Shown here piece by piece: positions 8,746 through 17,689 of a stretch of 64,000 nucleotides of DNA (position 1 is the stretch's first letter; every line of letters begins with the position of its first letter). Location of the stretch: the NCBI RefSeq assembly GCF_000166135.1, contig NC_014666.1, forward strand, positions 4,960,001-5,024,000, given 5' to 3'. The translations under genes and the position numbers were made by a program. Source of the DNA: Pseudofrankia inefficax (GTDB lineage Bacteria > Actinomycetota > Actinomycetes > Frankiales > Frankiaceae). The notes beneath the pieces were generated by a model. It was not told where the DNA came from, made no database searches, and saw nothing but the letters and a program-made list of their open reading frames with translations.

Positions 8746-10107
8746 TCACCACGTGGCGGCCTGGATGTCGGAGCGCATCGCGTCCGCGTCCTGGGGCAGC
8801 AGCCAGCCAGCACGGACAATCTCGTCAAGCCGCCGCCCGAACCGCTCGGCGTAGCCGGCGGAGTCGCCGTACTCCTGCTTCATGGTCGCGGCGTCAAAGG
8901 GAATCTCGAAGCCGATCGTGCTGAAGGTGGGATTTCCGGCCGCGCCCAGCGGGGTGGAGTAGTACCTCGCACGAGGGACGTCGAGTTGGACGCAGCGGAC
9001 GCCACCCACGGAGTTGCCATGGGAGTCCTGGGCGAAGGTGCCGTCAGCGGTCACCTCGATGCGATCGGCCTTCGGCGGGGTCGTGCCTTCGACCACCCAC
9101 CGCACCAGGTGGTCCAGCGTGACGTCGAACAGCTCGTTGTGGGGCAGGCTGTTCATCACGTGATCAGGGGTGAGGCTGGCGGCGTCACCGAACTCGATCC
9201 AGAACGCCGTGTTGTTGTGCGGCGGGTATCTGGTTCCCATGTGCGGGACGCCGGCCAGTTCGTACAGCCGGTACCGGTCACCGGGATCGTCGCTGTCGGG
9301 CCTGCGGTAGTGACGCGGCTCCCCGCCGTCGTGGAACCAGGTACCCGGGTCCGCGACGTCACCCTCGCTGATCACCTGGATGATCGGGACTTCCCGTGGC
9401 CCGAACCGTTCGGTCGGGCAGCCGGTCGGGAGGTATCCGTCGAACACGGATGAACCGTCGGCGAGCCGATGGGACCGGTGGCCGTTCACGATGTAGTTGG
9501 TGACGACGCTGCCGGTCTGTGAGTGCCCGGCGAGCAGGACATGCCGCACGCCGGTGAACGGGCCGTTCGAACCGCGGATGGCCGCGCCGACCTGGGCGAG
9601 AATTGCGTCGGACGCGTGGTTGTACCGCAGAAGCTCCTGCAGAAACGCGCCGAGGTTGCCGGACGCGTTGCGGTCGCGCCGATCCGGGCCAGGCCTGGCC
9701 ATCGTCGGCGCCGGGGCAGCCGAGGCGATGTGCAGTGCCGCATAGCGCTCAGGCGACACCGGCTTGACGTGCGTGTCGAGCGCCGATTTCTGCGAGGCGA
9801 CGCATACCCAGCCGTGGCCGGAGCGCAGGACGTAGGGCGAGCTGTACATGAAGATCGGCGCGATACCGCTCGCGTGCAGCGGCTCGACGAGCACGGTGCC
9901 GCTGAACAGTGCGGGGTCGCGGGGCAGCCGGACATAGACCTGCGTGGTGTAGGAGTGCCCGTCGTCGTCTGTGCCGGACGCGAGCCATTCCGTTTCGACG
10001 TAGTCGACCCCGGCTGGCCGCCGGTGGTACTCACCGCCGGGCACGAAGGCTCGGTGGGAGTCTCCGGGGTCGAGCCGGCGTAACTCGGCGGGCGCCACTT
10101 CCGTCAC
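8746..10107 (-). CDS. Alpha/beta hydrolase domain protein (Abhydrolase_10-like)
   Basis: A 453-residue protein of a poorly characterised alpha/beta-hydrolase family. The likely nucleophile is Ser196 in LLAGHSQTGS; a YVETEWLASG-like N-terminal strand region and the C-terminal RCVQLDVPRARY segment match the paralogue at 36822-38186. There is no signal peptide. The GTG start overlaps the tannase-family stop by four bases (GTGA), so translation is coupled. By context it is another esterase; substrate unknown. The paralogue is of almost identical length (454 residues), suggesting duplication within the island. Confidence 0.8.
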   Translation of the reverse strand: MTEVAPAELRRLDPGDSHRAFVPGGEYHRRPAGVDYVETEWLASGTDDDGHSYTTQVYVRLPRDPALFSGTVLVEPLHASGIAPIFMYSSPYVLRSGHGWVCVASQKSALDTHVKPVSPERYAALHIASAAPAPTMARPGPDRRDRNASGNLGAFLQELLRYNHASDAILAQVGAAIRGSNGPFTGVRHVLLAGHSQTGSVVTNYIVNGHRSHRLADGSSVFDGYLPTGCPTERFGPREVPIIQVISEGDVADPGTWFHDGGEPRHYRRPDSDDPGDRYRLYELAGVPHMGTRYPPHNNTAFWIEFGDAASLTPDHVMNSLPHNELFDVTLDHLVRWVVEGTTPPKADRIEVTADGTFAQDSHGNSVGGVRCVQLDVPRARYYSTPLGAAGNPTFSTIGFEIPFDAATMKQEYGDSAGYAERFGRRLDEIVRAGWLLPQDADAMRSDIQAATW

Positions 10108-11837
10108 TGCTGCGCACCTCCGTTGCCTGAGATGACGAAACTCGACGCGGCGCGAGGATCGCCGCCGGTGTAGACCGCCCTGGCCGGATAGGGCCCGATG
10201 GGATGCGTGATCGAGGTCGGATTCGCCACCGGCGAGGTGATCGTCACGTTGCCCGGCTCGACGCCGTTCTCGACCCAGTCGACGAGCAGCCCGTACAGCT
10301 GGCTCCCCCCGAAGATCGGCGGATTCGCCTGCTCGTTCGAGGTGCCGTGCGGGGACATGTGGCCGCCACCGGGAACGATGTAGAGCCTGAAGAAGCTCTG
10401 GACGTTCTGGAGGCCACCCATGGTCTCGACGACCCGGTCGTAGTAGCGCATCGTCGTCTGTATCGGGATCGACTCGTCGTTCCAGCCATGCCAGCTCAGG
10501 AACTTCCCGCCGCGCGCCTGGAACGCGGTGAGGTCCGGGTTGTCGCTGGCGATGTGCGCGAACGCCGGCTCCATCTCGGCCGCGCGGTCGAAAAGGTCGG
10601 CGAGCCGCGCGTAGGAGAAGTCGCGCCAGCGTCCCTCGCCCTTGCCACTCGCGTTCTCGAAGGACGGGCCGGCGATCGACGGGTCCTGCAGGATGAGCGC
10701 CGCCTGGTCCGCGCCGGGCACGTCCCCACTGGCGGCGCGTTCCCGCAGGATCTCGCGCATCCGCGGGTCGTGCTTCGTGAAGTAGGCGACGTAGAGCGAG
10801 GTGCCTCGCGCCATGCCGTACCAGCGGCGCCCGCCCAGCGCGACGTCGACGCCGCTGTCCGCCGCGGCGTCCGGCACCGAGCCGTCGTCGGTCACCCCGT
10901 ACCAGATCTTGTTGACGGCCCGTGCCTGCGCCGTCGTCAGGGCGTCGGGCGACGTGTTGGTCCCACCGTCGCTCACGGACAGCACGGCCGGGTCCCGGGA
11001 CGGGTCGTACCTGCAGGCCTCGTTGTCGAAGATGTAGCCGAGGTGCTCGCCCCCGACCAGGTCACCGGCGTGGATCGCGGCGTTGGAGGCCAGGTCCATC
11101 TGCTCCTCGGTGAGCGCGACGCCGTCGAGGTCGCGCTCGATCACCAGGTGCCGATAGAGACCGGCGAGAGCCCATTCGCTGAAGTTGATCGTCGGCAGGT
11201 TCGCGATGATGCCGTCGTAGTCGTCCGGGTACTGCTGCGCGAGCCGGTACCCGTGGCGCCCCCCGGTCGATGAGCCCTCGTAGTAGCACCGCCGGGGCGC
11301 GGCACCGTAGAACACCTCAGCCAGCGCCTTCGACCGGACCGCCATCTCGTGCATGGCCCGATGCGCGAAGTCGATCCACAACTGCGTGGCCGGCGTCCCG
11401 TCGGGGTTCATCCCCCAGGCACCGTTCGTCAACGCGTGGCCGGAATCCGTGCTCGCCGAGACCGCTCCCTCGCCACCCGCGGTCAGGGCGGCATAGAACC
11501 ACCCGATCTCGGTCGGCGACGCGTGACGGCCACCGTCGTAACCGCCAAGGCCGCCGATGTTGTGGACCCGCCCGTTCCACCGGTTCTTCGGCGGCAGCCA
11601 CACCTCGATGCCGATGCCCGGCGACGTCGACGGGGCATCGGCGGGACCGGGGTTCCCCGGCCCGACCAGCAGTTTCACCAGGAAGAGATCGGCCGGCGCG
11701 TTCGGCGTGTACGCCGCCGGCGTCTCCGAAAGGACGAGCGGCTCGCCGGCCCGGAAGCTCGTGACGAGCAGAACCCGCACCAGCTCGTCGGTTCCGAACG
11801 CCCGCTCGGCGCACTCCGCCAAGAATGTCGTGTCCAT
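10104..11837 (-). CDS. Tannase/feruloyl-esterase-family hydrolase lacking the CS-D-HC cysteines
   Basis: A 577-residue member of the tannase/feruloyl esterase family: RWNGRVHNIGGLGGYDGG near 86-103, nucleophile motif YYEGSSTGGRHG with Ser190, and the C-terminal VPGGGHMSPHG. In characterised members the nucleophile Ser and the catalytic His are each next to a cysteine that pair in a disulfide (CS-D-HC). Here these positions are Ser189 and Met, so the disulfide is absent. No signal peptide is visible, unlike many secreted members, which fits loss of a disulfide in a cytoplasmic enzyme. Likely role: hydrolysis of aromatic or hydroxyaromatic esters. It is translationally coupled to the next hydrolase. 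Confidence 0.85.
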   Translation of the reverse strand: MDTTFLAECAERAFGTDELVRVLLVTSFRAGEPLVLSETPAAYTPNAPADLFLVKLLVGPGNPGPADAPSTSPGIGIEVWLPPKNRWNGRVHNIGGLGGYDGGRHASPTEIGWFYAALTAGGEGAVSASTDSGHALTNGAWGMNPDGTPATQLWIDFAHRAMHEMAVRSKALAEVFYGAAPRRCYYEGSSTGGRHGYRLAQQYPDDYDGIIANLPTINFSEWALAGLYRHLVIERDLDGVALTEEQMDLASNAAIHAGDLVGGEHLGYIFDNEACRYDPSRDPAVLSVSDGGTNTSPDALTTAQARAVNKIWYGVTDDGSVPDAAADSGVDVALGGRRWYGMARGTSLYVAYFTKHDPRMREILRERAASGDVPGADQAALILQDPSIAGPSFENASGKGEGRWRDFSYARLADLFDRAAEMEPAFAHIASDNPDLTAFQARGGKFLSWHGWNDESIPIQTTMRYYDRVVETMGGLQNVQSFFRLYIVPGGGHMSPHGTSNEQANPPIFGGSQLYGLLVDWVENGVEPGNVTITSPVANPTSITHPIGPYPARAVYTGGDPRAASSFVISGNGGAQQ

Positions 11838-11846
11838 GGTTTTCCC

Positions 11847-13613
11847 CTACCGCGCGAGCCGCGGGATGACCGGCAGGATCAGCCGCGACGGGTGACGGCC
11901 GTCGTGGTGCACCTGCTGGGTCGCGGGCACCGTCTTGCCGGACGTGTCCTCGGTGATGCGCTGGCCGGTGTTCGGGTTGAGCTCGTATTCCGGGAACGCG
12001 CTCGACGAGACGTCGAGCCGGATCCGGTGGCCGGTCCTGAAGACGTTGCTCGTCGCCCACAGGTCGAGGCGGTAACGGCGCGGGGTGTCGGGCGCCGGTG
12101 GCCGCGTGAACGCGACGCCGGTACGCACCACGCCCTCGGCGAGCGGCATGGTCGTGCCGTCCGGGAAGACGTCCACGAGCTTGGCGGTGAAGTCCGTGTC
12201 GGACACCGACGAGGACGCCCAGAGCTCGAGCGTCACCGGACCGGTGACCTCCACGTCCTGCTCCAGCGGCGGCGTCGTGTAGACGAGCACGTCGTCACGG
12301 GCCTCGTTGCGGGCTGTCTCGGCGCCGTGGTCGGGGGCGTAGCACTCCAGCCGGCCCTGGGAGACGACCGGGTTCCGCGGGTCGTAGACGAACACGTCGG
12401 CCGGTTGGTCTTCGGGACGCAGTGTCGAGAGCACTCCGTCGCCGCCGGCCGTGTTGGCCGCGCCCGCGCTGTGCAGGTAGTAAGGCGTCCACTGCGTGCG
12501 GGCCAGCGGCCACTCCTGCTCATCGCGCCAGGTGTTCTCGCCCATCACGAAAAGGCGGACCGGGGCCACGTCCGGCACCTGCTCGCCCTTCAGGTGACGC
12601 CGGAAGAACTCCATGCACGCGGAGCCCTCGGAGAGGTCCCACAGCCCATGCGGCCCGGAGTTCGCCGGAGCGTCCGGGCGCGGCGGGCACATGCCGCCGT
12701 GGTTCCACGGGCCGACGACCAGTTCCTGGCCGTCCCGGACGCGCTGGTTCGCCCCCGAGCGGTGCAGCGTCTGGAAGGCCTCGATCGTCCCGTTCAGGAA
12801 CAGGTCGTACCAGCCGCTCGCGTGGAAGACCGGCAGGTCGAGGTCGACGGCGTGCTCCGAGGCGTTGATCGCCAGCCAGTACGGGTCGGCGGGGTCGCCG
12901 TGGTCGCACCAGTCCTTCCACCACGACACCAGCTCGAGCTGCGGAATGTCACGCAGCGGCCGGTAGTCGTACATCTCCATCATCGCCACGGCTCGCTTCG
13001 CGATGGCCTCCGCGACGTCGCCGGGCTCGTTGCCCTCCTCGCCGTGGTGAATCGCGCCCTCCGGCGCCGGGACACCCCGCCGCTCGGCCTCACCGAGCAC
13101 AGCGCCCCACGCCCACGCGAACGCGCTGCCCAGGGAGAGGACACCCGGCGCGGCGTACCAGATCTCGTTGCCGAAGGAGTTCCACGTCGAGGTCAGCGGC
13201 GCGATGCACACCAGATGCGGCGGCCGGGCGATCGCGGCCGCCCACTGCGTGATGCCCTGGTACGACCCGCCGAACATGCCGACCTTGCCCGTAGACCAGG
13301 GCTGGACGGCCGCCCACTCCACCACGTCGTAGCCGTCGTCGATGTCGCACAGCCCCGGGTGGAACTCGCCCTCGGAGGCGAACCTGCCACGGCTCTGCTG
13401 GAACACGGCCACATACCCCTGGCGGGCGATCAGCTTGGCGAACTCGGCGAGCCCGGCGGTGACACCGCCCTCAAGCCAGTAGGCCGTGCGACTCACGAGC
13501 ACCGGGAACGGCCCCTCCCCCGGCGGCCGGTAGATCTGGGTGTAAAGGCGCACGCCGTCCCGCATCGGAACCATGACGCCCTTGTCCACGATCAGTTCCT
13601 CTTCGGCGATCAA
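11847..13613 (-). CDS. CocE/NonD-family hydrolase
   Basis: A 588-residue S15-type esterase: VMVPMRDGVRLYTQIYRP at the N-terminus, nucleophile Ser117 in MFGGSYQGITQW, HHGEEGNEP cap region, and the C-terminal domain with TGHRIRLDVSSSAFPEYELNPNTG. The start is TTG, preceded by a strong AGGAGGGG at good spacing. It is the first gene of the minus-strand esterase run and lies 9 bp before the tannase-family gene. A site of the operator family is about 176 bp upstream. It probably cleaves esters of bulky acyl groups, as cocaine esterase does, but the substrate is not defined by sequence. Confidence 0.9.
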   Translation of the reverse strand: MIAEEELIVDKGVMVPMRDGVRLYTQIYRPPGEGPFPVLVSRTAYWLEGGVTAGLAEFAKLIARQGYVAVFQQSRGRFASEGEFHPGLCDIDDGYDVVEWAAVQPWSTGKVGMFGGSYQGITQWAAAIARPPHLVCIAPLTSTWNSFGNEIWYAAPGVLSLGSAFAWAWGAVLGEAERRGVPAPEGAIHHGEEGNEPGDVAEAIAKRAVAMMEMYDYRPLRDIPQLELVSWWKDWCDHGDPADPYWLAINASEHAVDLDLPVFHASGWYDLFLNGTIEAFQTLHRSGANQRVRDGQELVVGPWNHGGMCPPRPDAPANSGPHGLWDLSEGSACMEFFRRHLKGEQVPDVAPVRLFVMGENTWRDEQEWPLARTQWTPYYLHSAGAANTAGGDGVLSTLRPEDQPADVFVYDPRNPVVSQGRLECYAPDHGAETARNEARDDVLVYTTPPLEQDVEVTGPVTLELWASSSVSDTDFTAKLVDVFPDGTTMPLAEGVVRTGVAFTRPPAPDTPRRYRLDLWATSNVFRTGHRIRLDVSSSAFPEYELNPNTGQRITEDTSGKTVPATQQVHHDGRHPSRLILPVIPRLAR

Positions 13614-13998
13614 CTCGCCCCTCCTCTCACGGCCGCCGGACGACGGCCGCGTGGGATGTCTGGCTGGATCAGGCGCGACGAATACCGCGGAGAACGTTCG
13701 GTAGTGGCGGCCCGCCGTCCCGCCAGGTCTCGATTCCTCGCGCGTGCTGGGAGCAGCGCATGCTCGACTAGCCGATGCCCCGCACCCGAGCTTTACGGAC
13801 GTTCAGCGCATGTTTATCACCCGATCAGGACGTTGTCACCCCACGAGAACCGCAGCGTCCTCGCTACGCTCCGCGATCGTTGACGGTCCCCCGACCGGCC
13901 CGTCTAGACTCCGACCCGCTCGCCCGCCGGCACGCCCCCGAACGCCGGGGCGCCGGGATGTGCGGCGGCACCGGGGTGCGCGACGAGGCCAGGGAGCG
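13614..13998. other. Divergent intergenic region
   Basis: This 385-bp stretch separates the minus-strand esterase run from a plus-strand TetR gene. It contains an operator-like site and the ribosome sites for both flanking genes (AGGAGGGG and AGGGAG). I see no credible coding sequence in it. Confidence 0.6.
13789..13808. promoter_or_regulatory. Operator-like palindrome, site 4
   Basis: Halves AGCTTTAC and GTTCAGCG flank GGAC. A further half-like element, GTTTATCA at 13812-13819, overlaps its right edge region and may make a compound site. It lies between divergent promoters of the CocE-led esterase run and the TetR gene, 176 and 191 bp from their starts. Confidence 0.5.
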
Positions 13999-14640
13999 AT
14001 GAGCCGAAGGAAGCAGGCTGCGCCGTCGGGGGGTGGGCCGCCGGGGGGTGGGCAGGCCGACTCGGCCTCCCGGCTCGCGATCGTCGAAGCCGCCGCGCGG
14101 CTTCTGGCCGAGGAGGGCTACGCCGCGGTGACCACCCGGCGCATCGCCGCCAGGGCCTCCGTCACGAGCCCCCTCATCTACTACTACTTCGGCACGCTGG
14201 ACGACCTGCTGGTCGAGGTCTTCCGCCGGCGTGTCGACCAGGCCCTCGTCGAGCAGGCACGGCTGCTCGACGTGGAGCAGCCGTTGTGGGCGCTCTGGGA
14301 CATGACCAGGTCCCACGACTACGCCGCGATCGGCGCCGAGTTCGTCGCCCTGGCCCACCATCGGCCGACGGTGCGCGACGCGGTCGTTCACTACGTGCAG
14401 GCGTTCCGCGCCATGCAGGCCGACGCCGTCTCCACGGCGCTGCGTCGTCGCGGGGCCGACCCGGACCGGTTCCCCGCGGCCGCCGTCGTGCTCCTGTTGC
14501 AGGGCGTCGCGAACGTGCTTGCCACCGAGCACGCGATAGGGCTCGAGCTTGGCCACCAGGAACTGGCGGCCTTGGTCGAGCGACAGCTCCGGGAGATCGA
14601 GGGTCCACGCCAACGGCCGGTCCCCCGGCTCTCGGCGTGA
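13999..14640 (+). CDS. TetR-family transcriptional regulator
   Basis: A 213-residue TetR protein. The N-terminal 22 residues are Gly/Pro-rich; the helix-turn-helix is at about 25-70 (RLLAEEGYAAVTTRRIAARASVTSPLIYYYF), followed by an all-helical ligand domain. The recognition-helix area and the ligand domain align well with the TetR at 21852-22454 (SPLIYYYFGTLDDL versus PALIHYYFPTLDDL), so the two are paralogues and may read similar operators. ATG is preceded by AGGGAG. Operator-like sites lie on both sides (13789-13808 and 14743-14762). Ligand unknown; an acyl or aryl ester or CoA product is a reasonable guess. Confidence 0.88.
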   Translation: MSRRKQAAPSGGGPPGGGQADSASRLAIVEAAARLLAEEGYAAVTTRRIAARASVTSPLIYYYFGTLDDLLVEVFRRRVDQALVEQARLLDVEQPLWALWDMTRSHDYAAIGAEFVALAHHRPTVRDAVVHYVQAFRAMQADAVSTALRRRGADPDRFPAAAVVLLLQGVANVLATEHAIGLELGHQELAALVERQLREIEGPRQRPVPRLSA

Positions 14641-15070
14641 GGCGTTAGCACCTCCTTGCCCCTCGCAGATTCTGCTATCGCTTGACGCCGAGGCGGAGGC
14701 TCGCCGACGCGGCGGGGCCGCCTTGACCTGCGGGCGACCGCATGCTAAACACGCGTTCAGGCGATTGTGTTGGTTATCTCTTTGGTTGCGCAACCATTGT
14801 CGGAAGCAGCCTGCGACCAGGCACGTCGCCAGATCGAGACGGCGTGCTCGGAACCCTCGAAACAGCTGACAGTTGGGTTTCTGGCGCACTGGTATGCGCC
14901 ATCGGCGCATATGTCCCGTTGCCAGGATTTCATACACGACGGTACGCCGCCGCCCGCGCCACCACCTCGCCCAACCGCATCCCGGACTGTCGCAAAGGGC
15001 ATGCGGCGATGCGCCACGCCTCGGTGGATCGGCGACCGCGGCCTGGGCGGCTTCGACAGGAGACAGACAG
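14641..15070. other. Intergenic leader region
   Basis: This 430-bp stretch lies between the TetR stop and the binding-lipoprotein start. It holds one operator-like site near its left third; the remaining 309 bp form a long untranslated leader. I see no supported gene. Confidence 0.5.
14743..14762. promoter_or_regulatory. Operator-like palindrome, site 5
   Basis: Halves TGCTAAAC and GTTCAGGC flank ACGC. The left half is identical to that of the site at 62779-62798. It precedes the substrate-binding lipoprotein gene by about 310 bp. Confidence 0.55.
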
Positions 15071-16354
15071 ATGAGAAAGCGCACCACCAAGCGACCGAGG
15101 CGCCCGCGCGCGGCGACGGCGATAGCCGCCGTCATCGTCGGCCTGCCCGCCGCCTTAGCCGGCTGCGCCACCGGCTCGTCCGCTTCCGGTGGCACCAGCA
15201 ACGGCCCTTGCGCGTCACCAGGTGTGACCGCTGACTCGATCACCATCGGCCTGATCTATCCCGACAGCGGCGCGGTCTCCGCCGGATTCCGAGACGCGCG
15301 CAGCGGCGTCGACGCCCGGGTCGGGCTGCAGAACGCCAGCGGCGGGGTCAACGGCCGCAAGCTCGTCATCGAATGGCGCGACGACAGGTCAGAGCCCGCC
15401 GGGTTCGCCAACGCGGCCCACGACCTCGTCGACCGGCAGAACGTCTTCGGCCTGATCGCCGTCTCGATCGGTTTACCTCCCTCCGCGGACTGGCTGCAGA
15501 AGACCGGGGTGCCCGTGACCGGCATCGCGACCAGCGCCGACTGGAGCCAGCACCCCAACCTGTTCCACTTCGGTTCGATCTTCAACGAGGGCGCCGCCGT
15601 CGACACCTTCGGCAAGTACGTCCGATCGCAGAACGGCACCAGGGCACTCGTCCTGTTCGACCCGACCTCCTCGACCTCCAAGGACCTCGCGGGCCAGTTC
15701 ACGCCGAGCCTGCAAAGCCAGGGCATCCAGGTCGTCAGCACCTATCCGTACACCGAGAACATCTCCAGCCCGGCCCAGGTGGTCGAACGGCTGCGCGCGA
15801 CCGGGGCGGACACCCTCGTCGGCGCCGCGCAGATAGACAGCTTCATCGACATCTACGCGGCCGCGCGTCAGGCCGGCCTCAAGCTCAACGTCGCGCTCAG
15901 CAGCGCCGGCTACAGCCCGAGCCTGCTGCGGACGCACGGCAGCGCCATCGCCGGGATGTCGGTCATGGTCGACTACGTGCCCTTCGAACAGCCCGCGCCC
16001 GCCATGCAGACCTATCAGAAGGCCATGGCCGACTACGCGCCGGAACTCGCCGACCCGGACGACGAGATCGCGCTCGGCTCCTATGTCGCCACCGACGAGA
16101 TGATCCAGGGCCTCAAGCTCGCCGGCACCTGCCCGACCCGGCCCGCGTTCATCAGGAACCTGCGCCAGGTGCACGACTTCACCGGCGGCGGCCTGTTCGC
16201 GCCTACGGATCTCTCGCAGCCCGCCGCGCCGCCGCCGTGCTTCGACTTCCTCAAGGTCAACCCGGCCGGAACGGCCTTCACGGTCGTGCCCGGCAACCGA
16301 CCGGACGGATTCTGGTGCGGCGAGACTCTCGAAGCGCCACCGACCAAGGGCTAG
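15071..16354 (+). CDS. ABC-type substrate-binding lipoprotein (periplasmic-binding fold)
   Basis: A 427-residue extracellular solute-binding protein of the branched-chain-amino-acid (Leu/Ile/Val, Peripla_BP_6) type. A basic, arginine-rich N-terminus precedes a hydrophobic core and the lipobox LAGC with Cys32. The mature part begins with ITIGLIYPDSGAVSAGF and the typical two-lobe pattern follows. The ATG follows AGGAGACAGACAG. It is only distantly similar to the three other binding lipoproteins in the window. No permease or ATPase gene is near. Two TTA leucine codons occur, one just before the lipobox. It converges on the Rossmann dehydrogenase with a 17-bp gap. Confidence 0.88.
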   Translation: MRKRTTKRPRRPRAATAIAAVIVGLPAALAGCATGSSASGGTSNGPCASPGVTADSITIGLIYPDSGAVSAGFRDARSGVDARVGLQNASGGVNGRKLVIEWRDDRSEPAGFANAAHDLVDRQNVFGLIAVSIGLPPSADWLQKTGVPVTGIATSADWSQHPNLFHFGSIFNEGAAVDTFGKYVRSQNGTRALVLFDPTSSTSKDLAGQFTPSLQSQGIQVVSTYPYTENISSPAQVVERLRATGADTLVGAAQIDSFIDIYAAARQAGLKLNVALSSAGYSPSLLRTHGSAIAGMSVMVDYVPFEQPAPAMQTYQKAMADYAPELADPDDEIALGSYVATDEMIQGLKLAGTCPTRPAFIRNLRQVHDFTGGGLFAPTDLSQPAAPPPCFDFLKVNPAGTAFTVVPGNRPDGFWCGETLEAPPTKG

Positions 16355-16371
16355 ACCCCGGACCAGAACCG

Positions 16372-17406
16372 TCAACCGGCGGCAACGGCAGCCCGAACCG
16401 AGCCCGCGGTGACCAGAGGAAGGTCGGCCATGGTGACGATGCCGGGGCGGGCGGCCACCACGGCGGGGATCGCGTTCACCGCGGGGTTCGCGGTGTTCGC
16501 GTCCTTGTCGAGGGCGTTCGACGGATAGTCCAGCTCGTACCGGAGCCGGACGTTGGGAATGCCGCGCACCTCGATCTGGTAGCCCTCGTTGATCTCCCAG
16601 TCCGGTTCCATGGCCTGCCCGAGCCGCCACAGCAGGCCCACCGCGATCAGCGGCCTGCCGGCGACGATTCCCTCCCAGGTCCCGTTCAGGCCACAGACGG
16701 CGCCCTTCGGGATGTCCATGTAGCCCAGGTGCAGGTCCTTCGTCGCGACGCCGAACTCGGCGGTGTAGCGCACCTCGTCGAGCCGCACCCGCAGGGTCTC
16801 GGCCATGACCTCGACGACGTCGCGGAAGACCAGCTGGCGTTCCCGCGCGGTCTCGACCAGCCCGGGAGTGTCCGGCGGCGACCCGAAGCCGAGGGACCGC
16901 CAGGTCTCGGCCGACTCGTAGGAGGTCGCGTCGGACTGCTCGAAGATCGAGATCCGTTCGATCTCCCGGCAGGCCGCCGCCGCGGTGAGCGCCACCGCGC
17001 TCGCGAGCCCCGGGTTGATGCCGCTCCCGTAGAGCGACACGCCGCCCTTCTTCGCCGCCTCGTCGAGCCGGAGCCGGTCCGGCTCGCCGTACGAATGCCC
17101 GGTGATGAAGTTGGCCGTCGAGACGACGTTGATGCCAGCCTCCAGCAGCCGGACCAGCTCGTCGACGTTCCAGACCAGCGGCATGTAGGCGACGACGTCC
17201 GGCCGCAGCGCCACGATCTCGTCGACGTCGTTGGTCGTGGTGATGCCGAGCGGGGGTAAGCCGACCAGCTCGCCGACGTCCTGACCGGCCTTGGCCGCGC
17301 TCCAGACGTAGCAGCCCACCAGCTCCAGCTCGGGATGCGCGACCACCCCCCGCACCGCGGCGCGCGCCACGCCACCCATCGTCCACTGCGCCACCCGAAG
17401 AGCCAT
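16372..17406 (-). CDS. Dihydrodipicolinate-reductase-like Rossmann dehydrogenase
   Basis: A 344-residue NAD(P)-binding protein of the dihydrodipicolinate-reductase N-domain type, resembling 2,4-diaminopentanoate dehydrogenase. The cofactor region VAQWTMGGVARAAVRGV is at 5-21, and GSGINPG near 140 and the C-terminal IRGIPNVRLRYELDYP-like portion match this family. It is not a lysine-pathway DapB, because the family's own C-terminal tetrapicolinate motif is not seen. The ATG starting MALRVAQW follows AAAGGCG. Two operator-like palindromes lie in the divergent region shared with the two-component system. Substrate unknown; many such genes lie in actinobacterial lipid or sterol catabolic regions. 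Confidence 0.75.
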   Translation of the reverse strand: MALRVAQWTMGGVARAAVRGVVAHPELELVGCYVWSAAKAGQDVGELVGLPPLGITTTNDVDEIVALRPDVVAYMPLVWNVDELVRLLEAGINVVSTANFITGHSYGEPDRLRLDEAAKKGGVSLYGSGINPGLASAVALTAAAACREIERISIFEQSDATSYESAETWRSLGFGSPPDTPGLVETARERQLVFRDVVEVMAETLRVRLDEVRYTAEFGVATKDLHLGYMDIPKGAVCGLNGTWEGIVAGRPLIAVGLLWRLGQAMEPDWEINEGYQIEVRGIPNVRLRYELDYPSNALDKDANTANPAVNAIPAVVAARPGIVTMADLPLVTAGSVRAAVAAG

Positions 17407-17486
17407 GGCTGATTCGCCTTTCTGTACCAGCGGAATTGTGCGGACCGGGACCGACCGCATCCCCCGACCGCGGTACCGTACCAGGA

Positions 17487-17506
17487 TGCTGAGCGAGCGT
17501 TAAGCA
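17487..17506. promoter_or_regulatory. Operator-like palindrome, site 6
   Basis: Halves TGCTGAGC and GTTAAGCA flank GAGC. It lies 81 bp before the Rossmann dehydrogenase and 184 bp before the response regulator gene on the other strand. Confidence 0.5.
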
Positions 17507-17575
17507 CTTCGGACGGCCCACCACGACCGTCCGCGGCGCACAGCCGGTCACCGACGGTCTCCAGGAGCCGCGATC

Positions 17576-17595
17576 TTTTGAACGATCGCTTAGTA
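17576..17595. promoter_or_regulatory. Operator-like palindrome, site 7 (weaker)
   Basis: Halves TTTTGAAC and GCTTAGTA flank GATC. It fits the family less well than site 6, 70 bp to its left, but has the same 8-4-8 layout and lies 95 bp before the response-regulator start. Confidence 0.35.
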
Positions 17596-17689
17596 CCAAT
17601 ACACGCGAGTCGCGTGAGGTGCGATCGTGACCGGTCCTCCGGTCCGGGGGGCATGGCGGGTGAGCCGGCCCGCGGGCCAGAATGGGCGG

